From Rhodoferax sp. (GTDB lineage Bacteria > Pseudomonadota > Gammaproteobacteria > Burkholderiales > Burkholderiaceae_C), in the NCBI GenBank assembly GCA_030833685.1, contig JAURGS010000173.1:1-5185 (forward strand): a DNA stretch of 5,185 nt, read 5' to 3'. The translations under genes were made by a program, and so were the position numbers. Under the pieces are notes generated by a model. The model saw only the letters and a list, made by a program, of their open reading frames with translations, did not search any database and was not told where the DNA came from. Positions 1-5,185 of the stretch are shown one piece after another. Within the stretch, counting starts at the first letter, position 1; each line of letters starts with the position of its first letter.

Positions 1-178
1 CCAGGAACAAGGCGAACAAGAACCCAAGCAAGCCCAGCATGACCAGTCCCAAGGGCGCGTGAACCGAAGTGACCAATAAATTGAGGTCGGTCGGTGTGAT
101 GAAAACTGACCAATTCAATACCGCAAACGCGGCGATCGTGGACAACACCAGTAACAAGAACAGAGACCTGAGATTCAT
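1..178 (-). CDS. LapA/DUF1049-like small inner-membrane protein, N-terminal part (3' end outside window)
   Basis: This is the first 59 codons of a minus-strand gene that continues past the left edge. The ATG at 178-176 is preceded by GGAGA (184-188) with a 5-base gap, a good ribosome site. The peptide is almost wholly hydrophobic. A first membrane helix spans about residues 5-26 (start MNLRSLFLLLVL). A short polar loop follows (about 27-41, with ITPTDLN), and a second helix begins at about residue 42 (APLGLVMLGLLG) and is still running at the edge. Two helices, an N-W pair at the end of the first, and 'APLGLVMLG' opening the second resemble LapA-domain (DUF1049) proteins common in Comamonadaceae. 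In E. coli LapA works with LapB in control of LPS assembly; that role is not shown here. The family call is by recollection and the cytoplasmic C-terminal part is missing. It lies 75 bases after the scoB stop, so read-through from scoAB is possible, with no functional link evident. Confidence 0.65.
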   Translation of the reverse strand, partial: MNLRSLFLLLVLSTIAAFAVLNWSVFITPTDLNLLVTSVHAPLGLVMLGLLGFLFALFL

Positions 179-253
179 GTGTATCTCCACAACACGCCAT
201 CAAACCCACCCCGAGCACCGTGGGCGGCGAACAAGCGCTCCAGCAGCCCCAAA

Positions 254-892
254 TCAGTGTAGCGGAACGCCAGTGACCGCTTGCAAAGCCTCTGCTGTGA
301 CGCCAGGGGCTCGCTCGATAACCCGCAAACCCTGCGGTGTGACATCCATGACCGCCAGGTCGGTGATGATGCGATTGACCACCCCAAGCCCCGTAAGCGG
401 CAAGGTGCAGCTCGGCAAAATCTTCAGGTCGAAGCCGCCGTCCTTCTTTTTGGCAACATGCTCCATCAGGACAACAACGTTCTTCACACCAGCAACCAGG
501 TCCATGGCGCCGCCCATGCCCTTGACCATCTTGCCTGGAATCATCCAGTTGGCCAGGTCGCCTTTTTCGCTGACCTGCATCGCACCCAGGATCGACAGAT
601 CAATCTTGCCCCCACGGATCATGGCAAACGACTGCTCGCTACCGAAAATAGAGGAGCCTTTGATGGTGGTGACCGTCTGCTTACCTGCGTTAATCAGATC
701 CGGGTCAACCTCATCTTCGTAGGGAAAAGGGCCAATGCCCAGCATCCCGTTTTCACTTTGAAGCCAGACCTCCACATGGTCTGGCACATGGTTGGCAACC
801 AAGGTCGGAATGCCAATGCCCAGGTTCACGTAGTACCCGTCTTTCAATTCGGCGGCCGCACGGGCTGCCATTTCATCTTGCGTCCAAGCCAT
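254..892 (-). CDS. scoB: Succinyl-CoA:3-ketoacid CoA-transferase, subunit B
   Basis: This is the beta subunit (212 aa) of a class I CoA transferase that, with ScoA, moves CoA from succinyl-CoA to acetoacetate (EC 2.8.3.5 type) in the cytoplasm. The family signature LQSENGMLG sits at residues 44-52; Glu47 is the expected catalytic glutamate that forms the glutamyl-CoA thioester. Other conserved segments are YVNLGIGIPTLVAN (21-34), the DLINAGKQTV and SFAMIRGGKIDL strings, GDLANWMIPGK, and GGAMDLVAG followed by MEH. Length is normal for the family and no residue appears missing. The ATG at 892-890 is preceded by AAGGAG (903-908); the gene ends in TGA at 256-254. It closely recalls Helicobacter pylori ScoB. 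PcaJ (3-oxoadipate) and AtoA (short-chain acyl) are homologous alternatives, but the ScoA partner's sequence argues for the acetoacetate enzyme. Function is confident; exact substrate is less so. Confidence 0.93.
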   Translation of the reverse strand: MAWTQDEMAARAAAELKDGYYVNLGIGIPTLVANHVPDHVEVWLQSENGMLGIGPFPYEDEVDPDLINAGKQTVTTIKGSSIFGSEQSFAMIRGGKIDLSILGAMQVSEKGDLANWMIPGKMVKGMGGAMDLVAGVKNVVVLMEHVAKKKDGGFDLKILPSCTLPLTGLGVVNRIITDLAVMDVTPQGLRVIERAPGVTAEALQAVTGVPLH

Positions 893-902
893 GGCTTACT
901 AT

Positions 903-910
903 CTCCTTCA
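903..910 (-). promoter_or_regulatory. scoB ribosome site overlapping the scoA stop codon
   Basis: On the minus strand the scoA stop TGA (910-908) runs directly into AAGGAG (908-903), reading TGAAGGAGAT. The scoB ATG follows 10 bases after the AAGGAG. A terminating ribosome on scoA would cover this site, which suggests coupled translation and equal supply of the two subunits. The coupling is inferred. Confidence 0.75.
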
Positions 911-1612
911 AACTTTGCGGTCGCGCGTCGTGCGCTTCTCAATGCGCTTCTCGGGCGTCGGATTCAGAACAATCCGGTGCACGTAAATGCCCGGCAGATG
1001 CACGTCATCGGGCGCCAATTCGCCGGTGGCGACGATGCGCTCTACCTCCACCACACAGATCTTGCCTGCAGTGGCCGCAGCCGGGTTGAAATTGCGCGCC
1101 GTCATGTTGAAGCGCAAGTTGCCCGAGCGGTCAGCCACGTCCGCTTTGACCAAGGCAATATCAGGCACCAGTGCGCGTTCCATGACAAAGGTTTCGCCAT
1201 CGAATTCACGCAGCTCCTTGCCCTGAGCAACGATTGTCCCAACCCCGGTCTTGGTAAAAAACGCGGGAATTCCAGCACCACCTGCGCGCAGCTTTTCTGC
1301 CAAAGTACCCTGCGGGGTAAATTCCAGCTCCAGCTCGCCGGCCAGATACTGCCGCTCAAACTCTTTGTTCTCGCCCACGTAGCTGGAAATCATTTTCTTG
1401 ATCTGGCGCGTCTCCAACAGCCGGCCCAGCCCAAAACCATCCACGCCCGCATTGTTCGAAATCACCGTCAGGCCTTTGACACCGGTGTCACGAACAGCTT
1501 CGATCAACGCTTCTGGGATACCGCATAGACCAAACCCCCCCACAGCAAGAAGCTGACCATCCTTAATCACGTCCGCCAAAGCGGCGGCGGCAGATGGGAA
1601 TACCTTATTCAC
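908..1612 (-). CDS. scoA: Succinyl-CoA:3-ketoacid CoA-transferase, subunit A
   Basis: This is the alpha subunit (234 aa) of the class I CoA transferase whose B subunit follows 15 bases downstream. The PROSITE-type CoA transferase motif is at residues 18-33 (DGQLLAVGGFGLCGIP). Further family segments are VISNNAG (50-56), SSYVGENKEFE (76-86), PQGTLAEKLRAGGAGIPAFF (100-119, oxyanion region) and TARNFNP. The C-terminal HLPGIYVHRIV plus EKRIEKRTTR closely matches the ending I remember for Helicobacter pylori ScoA. This separates it from PcaI and AtoD, which lack GLCGIP and the KRIEK tail. The start is GTG (1612-1610), supported by GGAG at 1619-1622 with a 6-base gap and by the usual MNKV opening. 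The enzyme should activate acetoacetate to acetoacetyl-CoA at the expense of succinyl-CoA, for thiolysis to acetyl-CoA. It lies 126 bases after the thioesterase gene, so it may have its own promoter or be read from upstream. Confidence 0.94.
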   Translation of the reverse strand: MNKVFPSAAAALADVIKDGQLLAVGGFGLCGIPEALIEAVRDTGVKGLTVISNNAGVDGFGLGRLLETRQIKKMISSYVGENKEFERQYLAGELELEFTPQGTLAEKLRAGGAGIPAFFTKTGVGTIVAQGKELREFDGETFVMERALVPDIALVKADVADRSGNLRFNMTARNFNPAAATAGKICVVEVERIVATGELAPDDVHLPGIYVHRIVLNPTPEKRIEKRTTRDRKV

Positions 1613-1618
1613 GAGTCA

Positions 1619-1622
1619 CTCC
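1619..1622 (-). promoter_or_regulatory. Ribosome site fixing the GTG start of scoA
   Basis: GGAG on the minus strand lies 6 bases before the GTG at 1612-1610. No ATG in frame sits at a comparable distance, so the GTG start is well supported. Confidence 0.75.
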
Positions 1623-1738
1623 AATTTACGCAAAGGGCATAAGCATACTATGACGACCTGTCGCAGCAGCCCTCACACTGCTCCCTTGGGCAGCCAACTT
1701 CAGCCGAAAACCCGACCAAAACGCAGCGCAATGAGAGC

Positions 1739-2158
1739 TCAACCCACCAATGTGCGCATCCAGGGCGGCAAATCCACCGCCTTTTGCTTGGGGAAGTCAA
1801 CCCAGATCGTGGTCGCCCCACCGGCGGCGTGGATATCACCTGGCTGGTCTTCTGGCTCCATGGTGAACCAGGTCTCAAAGGTTGTTCGCCCAGGGTTGCT
1901 GGTGAACATCTGTAGGCGCACCGTCCCCGGGTATTCCAGTTGTTTGTAGAAATTGCAAAAAGCATTCACGATCACAGGGCCCTCACCCAAAGGGTTGGGC
2001 ATGCAGCCGTTGGCATGCATCCAATCAATCCTCACACTCTCCATGTAGCGGAAATACGCCGTGTTGTTCATATGGCCCATGGCGTCCATGTCACCCCAGC
2101 GAATCGGCATCAGGCTCTCAAAAACCAATTTTTTCTGTTCGGGTAATTCGTATCGCAT
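1739..2158 (-). CDS. Acyl-CoA thioesterase of the hotdog (4HBT/YbgC-like) fold
   Basis: This is a 139-aa protein, the usual size of a single-domain 4-hydroxybenzoyl-CoA-thioesterase-type hotdog enzyme that hydrolyses acyl-CoA to free acid and CoA. The N-terminal signature RWGDMDAMGHMNNTAYFRYM (20-39) has the D-x-D-x-x-G-H-x-N-N pattern. Asp25 aligns with the catalytic aspartate of YbgC (Asp18), and the following helix carries Y-x-x-Y-M-E. A later FYKQLEYPGTVRL segment matches the central strand region of the fold. No signal peptide or membrane segment is seen. The ATG at 2158-2156 has a modest ribosome site (AGG at 2166-2168, 7-base gap). It follows the SDR stop by 27 bases, so the two are probably co-transcribed. 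Substrate chain length cannot be read from sequence. Acting beside a CoA transferase and an SDR, it might release CoA from hydroxy- or oxo-acyl intermediates, or simply recycle CoA. Confidence 0.85.
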   Translation of the reverse strand: MRYELPEQKKLVFESLMPIRWGDMDAMGHMNNTAYFRYMESVRIDWMHANGCMPNPLGEGPVIVNAFCNFYKQLEYPGTVRLQMFTSNPGRTTFETWFTMEPEDQPGDIHAAGGATTIWVDFPKQKAVDLPPWMRTLVG

Positions 2159-2185
2159 CTATTTACCTGCTCAGCAGTCTCCGCT

Positions 2186-2968
2186 TCAAACACCAAATCC
2201 ATCGTCCGCTGCAATCACAGCGCCGTTAACAAAATGACTTTGCTCAGCACATAGGGTAACGAGCAAGACGTCGAGATCCTCGGGTTTGCCAACGCGCCTT
2301 CTGGGCAACATCTTGATCAATTTCTGCCCGGCCTCGGTTTGCCAATGGGCATGGTTGATTTCGGTGTCAATGTATCCGGGCGCGATGGCGTTGACGTTGA
2401 TGCCATAGCGACCCCATTCCAACGCCATCGCCCGGGTCATGTGAATCACCGCTGCCTTGCTCATGCAATAGACACCGATCTTGGCCAGGACCCGCAGCCC
2501 GGCCATGGACGCAATATTCACGATGCGCCCCCCCGCTGCCGGCTGCTCAGAAACACTGGTTGCCCGCGCCACCATTCGCTTGGCCACTGCCTGCGCCACG
2601 AAAAAGGCCCCGCGCGTGTTGGTATCAAAAACCTGGTCGTAATCTTGGGCGCTGACATCCAGCAGTTTTTGCGTTGCGCTGACGCCGGAGTTGTTGACAA
2701 GAATATGAATCGGCCCAGCCATGGCTTCAGCCTGATCCACCGCCGCCTCAATCGAGGCCAGGTCCTGGACATCGAGAGCCACCACATGGGCTCGGCCGCC
2801 CTGGCTTGCAATTTCTGACTGCAAGGCGCGCAGGCGATCCTCACGACGACTGGCCAAGACCACCGTAGCACCCGCGCGTGCCAGACATTTGGCGAACTGT
2901 GCACCCAGCCCCGATGACGCCCCGGTGACCAAGGCGGTGCGCCCACTCAAATCAATTTCGTAACTCAT
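2186..2968 (-). CDS. Short-chain dehydrogenase/reductase (classical SDR), likely NADP(H)-linked
   Basis: This is a 260-aa classical SDR that should oxidise or reduce a hydroxyl/keto group with a nicotinamide cofactor. The Rossmann motif TGASSGLG is at residues 15-22 and NNSG (normally NNAG) at 92-95. The catalytic set is Asn117, Ser154 (in NIASMAG), Tyr167 and Lys171 (YCMSK). Ser-Arg-Arg at 40-42, at the end of the second strand, suggests NADP(H) over NAD(H). PGYIDTEIN and a glycine-containing C-terminus (VNGAVIAADDGFGV) are typical. A polar stretch at 134-146 before GGRIVN is longer than usual. The ATG at 2968-2966 is chosen over a TTG 30 bases upstream because GGAG (2979-2982) lies between them and the protein then begins just before the first strand. 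It is first in a probable operon with the thioesterase. Substrate is unknown; a 3-oxo/3-hydroxyacyl compound fits the neighbours but is inferred. Confidence 0.9.
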   Translation of the reverse strand: MSYEIDLSGRTALVTGASSGLGAQFAKCLARAGATVVLASRREDRLRALQSEIASQGGRAHVVALDVQDLASIEAAVDQAEAMAGPIHILVNNSGVSATQKLLDVSAQDYDQVFDTNTRGAFFVAQAVAKRMVARATSVSEQPAAGGRIVNIASMAGLRVLAKIGVYCMSKAAVIHMTRAMALEWGRYGINVNAIAPGYIDTEINHAHWQTEAGQKLIKMLPRRRVGKPEDLDVLLVTLCAEQSHFVNGAVIAADDGFGV

Positions 2969-2978
2969 ACTCGGTTTA

Positions 2979-2982
2979 CTCC
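2979..2982 (-). promoter_or_regulatory. Ribosome site selecting the SDR start
   Basis: GGAG on the minus strand lies 10 bases before the ATG at 2968-2966. It falls inside the longer open frame that opens with TTG at 2998, so that upstream start is unlikely to be used. The gap is slightly long, but no closer in-frame start codon exists. Confidence 0.6.
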
Positions 2983-3095
2983 AATTTTGAATATGCAAGC
3001 AGTGACAACACTACCCCAAGGCCATACGTAAAATCGATTCTTTAACCTGTCAGTCAGCAACACTGCGGCAAACAGGCTGCCTCCTACTTCTGTTG
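2983..3095. promoter_or_regulatory. Divergent promoter/control region between the SDR operon and ETF-QO
   Basis: Two genes are read outward from this space, so it should hold both promoters. On the minus strand CTGACA (3053-3048) is a good -35-like hexamer, but 17 bases on only TACGTA (3030-3025) is present, a poor -10. On the plus strand TAAAAT (3029-3034) is a fair -10-like hexamer with no matching -35 at normal spacing. Two short symmetric elements also occur: AGTGACAACACT (3001-3012) and CAGTCAGCAACACTG (3051-3065), both containing CAACACT, 52 bases apart. That a promoter region lies here is well supported by gene direction; the exact hexamers are not. Confidence 0.5.
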
Positions 3096-3102
3096 AAAGA
3101 AA
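3095..3102 (+). promoter_or_regulatory. Weak ribosome site choosing the ETF-QO ATG
   Basis: The purine run GAAAGAAA ends 5 bases before the ATG at 3108. It is a weak match to the consensus, but the bases before the alternative TTG (3093) are pyrimidine-rich, so the ATG is favoured. Confidence 0.45.
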
Positions 3103-3107
3103 CTGCA

Positions 3108-4799
3108 ATGACCAACCCAGACATTCTTGCAAAGTTCGGTCCGCGGGAAAGCATGGCCTACGACGTGGTGATTGTCGGGGCTGGGCCTGCCGGTCTGGCA
3201 ACGGCCATCAGGATCAAGCAGCAGGCAGCCCAACAAAACCAGGAGATGTCGGTCGTCGTCCTGGAAAAAGGGTCCGAACCCGGAGCCCACATTCTGTCTG
3301 GCGCGGTGCTGGACCCCCGCTCGCTCACCGAGCTGCTGCCAGACTGGGCGGCGCAAGGTGCACCCTTACATCAGGCTGTGACAGACGAAGCCATGCTGTT
3401 TCTGACAGAAAAAAGTGGCTGGCGTACGCCCCACATGGTGCTACCGGAGTGCAGCAAAAATGACGGCAACTACATCATCAGCCTGGGGGAATTGACCCGT
3501 TGGCTAGCTGCCCAGGCCGAAGCCTTGGGCGTGGAAATTTTTTCGGGTTTTGCAGCAGCCGAGGTCTTATACGATGACCAGGGCGCCGTCCGCGGGGTGG
3601 CCACGGGCGACATGGGCGTGGATAAAAACGGTGCGCCGGGTGACAACTTTCAGCTTGGCATGGAACTGCTGGGTCGCTACACCGTTCTGGCTGAGGGCGC
3701 GCGCGGTCACCTGGGTCGGCAAGTCATTGAGCGCTTCTCTCTGGACAAAGACTGCGACCCACAAGCCTACGGCATTGGTATCAAAGAGGTCTGGGAGGTC
3801 GACCCCAGCCGCCACCAGCCTGGTCTGGTGTTGCACAGCGCGGGATGGCCCCTGGACAACGAGACCTATGGGGGATCTTTTCTCTACCACATGGCTGATA
3901 ACAAGATCGCCATGGGCTTCATCACTGGCTTGAACTACCAAAACCCTTACCTGAGCCCTTTTGAGGAGTTTCAACGCTGGAAAACCCACCCCCATATCCG
4001 CTGGTACCTCGAAGATGCCAGCGGTCGGGTCAGCGCACGCAGATTGGCTTACGGTGCGCGAGCCATCACTGCTGGGGGCCTTTTGAGCCTACCCAAAACC
4101 ATATTTCCTGGCGGGGTCCTGGTCGGGTGCGAAGCCGGCTATCTCAATACCAGCCGAATCAAGGGCTCTCACGCAGCAATCAAGTCAGGGATGCTCGCCG
4201 CCGATGCAATTGCACAAGCGCTGGTGGAAGGTCGCTCAGCCGACGAGCTGCAAGGCTACCCGCAGGCTTTCGAGAAGAGCTGGCTCTATGACGAACTTCA
4301 CAAGGCACGCAACTTCAAGTCCTGGTTCCAATACGGATTGAGAATAGCCACCCTGATGAACGGCCTGGAGCAATTCGTCCTGCGCGGTCGCATGCCCTGG
4401 ACGATTCACCGCAGCAAGCCCGACCACAGCTACCTCAAGCCTGCGGCCAGCTGCAAGCGCATTGAATACCCCAAGCCAGACGGAAAGCTGACGTTTGATC
4501 GACTCTCCAGTGTGTTCATCAGCAGCGCCAACCATGAAGAGAATCAGCCCGCCCACCTGACCCTCAAAGATGCGCAGGTCCCAGTCAATGTCAATTTAAA
4601 GACCTACGATGGTCCCGAGGCGCGCTACTGCCCGGCTGGTGTGTACGAGTATGTCAAAGACGCACAGAATCAGGACCGTTTGCAGATCAATGCACAAAAC
4701 TGCGTGCATTGCAAAACCTGTGACATCAAGGACCCGACGCAAAACATCGTCTGGGTAAGTCCCGAAGGCGGGGGTGGACCCAATTACGCGGCCATGTAA
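3108..4799 (+). CDS. Electron transfer flavoprotein:ubiquinone oxidoreductase (ETF dehydrogenase)
   Basis: This is a 563-aa ETF-QO (EC 1.5.5.1), a membrane-surface flavo-iron-sulfur protein that takes electrons from reduced ETF and passes them to ubiquinone, linking acyl-CoA and amino-acid/choline-type dehydrogenases to respiration. The FAD Rossmann motif VGAGPAGL spans residues 23-30, with Glu53 (LEKG) at the end of the second strand. GAHILSGAVLDP (59-70) is a family hallmark. The C-terminal ferredoxin-like part has the four [4Fe-4S] ligands Cys508 (YCPAGVYEY), Cys532, Cys535 and Cys538 (CVHCKTCDIKDP), followed by the normal W-x-x-PEGGGGP ending. Length is normal and the reading frame is intact. 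An in-frame TTG exists at 3093, but the ATG at 3108 is preferred: the purine run GAAAGAAA (3095-3102) lies just before it and nothing like a ribosome site precedes the TTG. No signal peptide is seen; membrane contact in this family is through a surface hydrophobic patch. Confidence 0.96.
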   Translation: MTNPDILAKFGPRESMAYDVVIVGAGPAGLATAIRIKQQAAQQNQEMSVVVLEKGSEPGAHILSGAVLDPRSLTELLPDWAAQGAPLHQAVTDEAMLFLTEKSGWRTPHMVLPECSKNDGNYIISLGELTRWLAAQAEALGVEIFSGFAAAEVLYDDQGAVRGVATGDMGVDKNGAPGDNFQLGMELLGRYTVLAEGARGHLGRQVIERFSLDKDCDPQAYGIGIKEVWEVDPSRHQPGLVLHSAGWPLDNETYGGSFLYHMADNKIAMGFITGLNYQNPYLSPFEEFQRWKTHPHIRWYLEDASGRVSARRLAYGARAITAGGLLSLPKTIFPGGVLVGCEAGYLNTSRIKGSHAAIKSGMLAADAIAQALVEGRSADELQGYPQAFEKSWLYDELHKARNFKSWFQYGLRIATLMNGLEQFVLRGRMPWTIHRSKPDHSYLKPAASCKRIEYPKPDGKLTFDRLSSVFISSANHEENQPAHLTLKDAQVPVNVNLKTYDGPEARYCPAGVYEYVKDAQNQDRLQINAQNCVHCKTCDIKDPTQNIVWVSPEGGGGPNYAAM

Positions 4800-4860
4800 A
4801 CAGATCTCGAATCAAACCCCTCATGAAGCAGCCGATGGATAGACACCGACCAAACTCTTT

Positions 4861-4866
4861 GGAGAA
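4861..4866 (+). promoter_or_regulatory. gcvH ribosome site
   Basis: GGAGAA lies 3 bases before the gcvH ATG (GGAG itself 5 bases before), a good match that fixes the start. The 70-base spacer 4800-4869 shows no clear terminator hairpin with a T run, so co-transcription with ETF-QO is possible. Confidence 0.7.
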
Positions 4867-4869
4867 CGC

Positions 4870-5185
4870 ATGACAAAAATATACACATCCGACCACGTTT
4901 GGCTTGAGGTCGACGGGACCCACGCAACCGTAGGGATCACCCATCACGCACAAGAAGCCTTGGGCGATGTTGTTTTCGTTGAACTACCCGAGATTGGTCG
5001 CAGCGTGGCCGCCAAGGACACCGCCGGCGTGGTCGAATCGGTAAAAGCTGCTGCCGATGTCTACATGCCCGTGGACGGCGAAATCACCGAAGTCAACGAA
5101 ACCCTCAGAGCCGACCCGGCGCTGGCCAATACCGATCCTCTGGGTGAAGGCTGGTTTTTCAAGATTCGGCTTCAAAACGCCGCCC
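4870..5185 (+). CDS. gcvH: Glycine cleavage system H protein (lipoyl carrier), 3' end outside window
   Basis: The first 105 codons of GcvH are present; the family is about 125-130 aa, so roughly 20 codons are cut off by the right edge. GcvH carries the aminomethyl group from GcvP to GcvT on a lipoyl arm. The lipoylated lysine is Lys59 (codon 5044-5046) in VVESVKAAADVY, an exact fit to the family motif. Other conserved parts are ATVGITHHAQEALGDVVFVELP (19-40, read in two halves), MPVDGEITEVN, and DPLGEGWFFKI near the end. Residue 10 is Val in DHVWL where many homologues have Glu (DHEWL), a mild variation. The start is fixed by GGAGAA upstream. The upstream neighbour is ETF-QO rather than gcvT, so gcvP and gcvT, if linked, must lie downstream or elsewhere. 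A lipoyl-carrier role outside glycine cleavage cannot be excluded, but nothing in the sequence asks for it. Confidence 0.95.
   Translation, partial: MTKIYTSDHVWLEVDGTHATVGITHHAQEALGDVVFVELPEIGRSVAAKDTAGVVESVKAAADVYMPVDGEITEVNETLRADPALANTDPLGEGWFFKIRLQNAA

Noticed and set aside
179..253. Possible terminator between scoB and the lapA-like gene
   Set aside because: Only a 4-base GAGC/GCTC pairing with a long loop is present and there is no T run.
175..387. Minus-strand 70-codon frame crossing the scoB end and overlapping the lapA-like start by ATGA
   Set aside because: It is mostly an out-of-frame reading of the scoB 3' end, with no convincing start and no recognisable product.
69..722. Plus-strand open frame of 217 codons over the lapA-like gene and scoB
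   Set aside because: It crosses the antisense of two real genes and their spacer. Its product is Ser/Thr/Pro/Arg-rich and resembles no family I know.
281..1528. Plus-strand open frame of 415 codons antisense to scoA and scoB
   Set aside because: It lies opposite two intact, strongly conserved CoA-transferase genes and spans their junction. Its translation is rich in His, Gln, Asn and Arg with no recognisable domain, and I see no ribosome site before it. It is explained by codon bias on the other strand.
1638..1652. AT-richer patch (TATGCT/TAGTAT on the minus strand) as a -10 for a scoA promoter
   Set aside because: Each hexamer matches only 4 of 6 and no -35-like sequence lies 16-18 bases upstream. 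A promoter here is possible but cannot be called.
1678..1693. Short hairpin CTGCTC-CCTT-GGGCAG in the thioesterase/scoA spacer as a terminator
   Set aside because: The stem is only 6 pairs with a wobble on one strand and a mismatch on the transcribed (minus) strand RNA, and no T run follows.
1648..1965. Minus-strand 105-codon frame running from the thioesterase into the spacer
   Set aside because: It is an alternate reading of the thioesterase 3' half extended by chance; no domain and no ribosome site.
3093..3107. TTG at 3093 as the ETF-QO start, adding five residues
   Set aside because: No ribosome site precedes it, while a purine run lies directly before the ATG at 3108.
1..5185. Search for insertion sequences, CRISPR repeats, tRNA/rRNA genes, toxin-antitoxin or defence genes
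   Set aside because: The window is densely filled with conserved metabolic genes; no transposase, repeat array, RNA gene or attachment site was recognised by reading.

Overview
The window looks like ordinary chromosomal DNA from a betaproteobacterium, most likely Comamonadaceae (Rhodoferax, Polaromonas or a relative). This rests on remembered protein style: a LapA/DUF1049-like membrane protein, a GcvH with the string KAAADVYMPV and a WFFK end, a Helicobacter/Burkholderia-type ScoA/ScoB pair, and moderately high GC. No mobile element, CRISPR array, tRNA or rRNA was seen. The assignment is by recall, not by search.

Layout. About 1-3000 is a run of minus-strand genes. In order of transcription (right to left) they are: a short-chain dehydrogenase/reductase (2186-2968), a hotdog-fold acyl-CoA thioesterase (1739-2158), scoA (908-1612), scoB (254-892), and the start of a small two-helix membrane protein that runs off the left edge (178 to 1). 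The SDR and thioesterase are 27 bases apart, and scoA and scoB are 15 bases apart with the scoB ribosome site overlapping the scoA stop. A 126-base spacer separates the two pairs. Between 2969 and 3107 lies a divergent promoter region. To its right, on the plus strand, are a complete electron-transfer-flavoprotein:ubiquinone oxidoreductase (3108-4799) and, 70 bases on, the first 105 codons of gcvH, cut by the right edge.

How the genes may work together. ScoA/ScoB moves CoA from succinyl-CoA to acetoacetate, the entry step for ketone-body or PHB-derived acetoacetate. The SDR and thioesterase would act on hydroxy/oxo-acyl groups and acyl-CoA esters. ETF-QO passes electrons from acyl-CoA dehydrogenases, through ETF, to ubiquinone. 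The theme is fatty-acid/ketone catabolism feeding the respiratory chain, but the link is inferred from gene order only. GcvH belongs to glycine cleavage; having ETF-QO rather than gcvT immediately upstream is the least expected adjacency.

I did not find a previously undescribed system. The points most worth a second look are the paired CAACACT-containing elements in the divergent promoter region, the ETF-QO/gcvH junction with its 16-codon ORF overlapping the gcvH start, and the mixed SDR-thioesterase-CoA transferase set.
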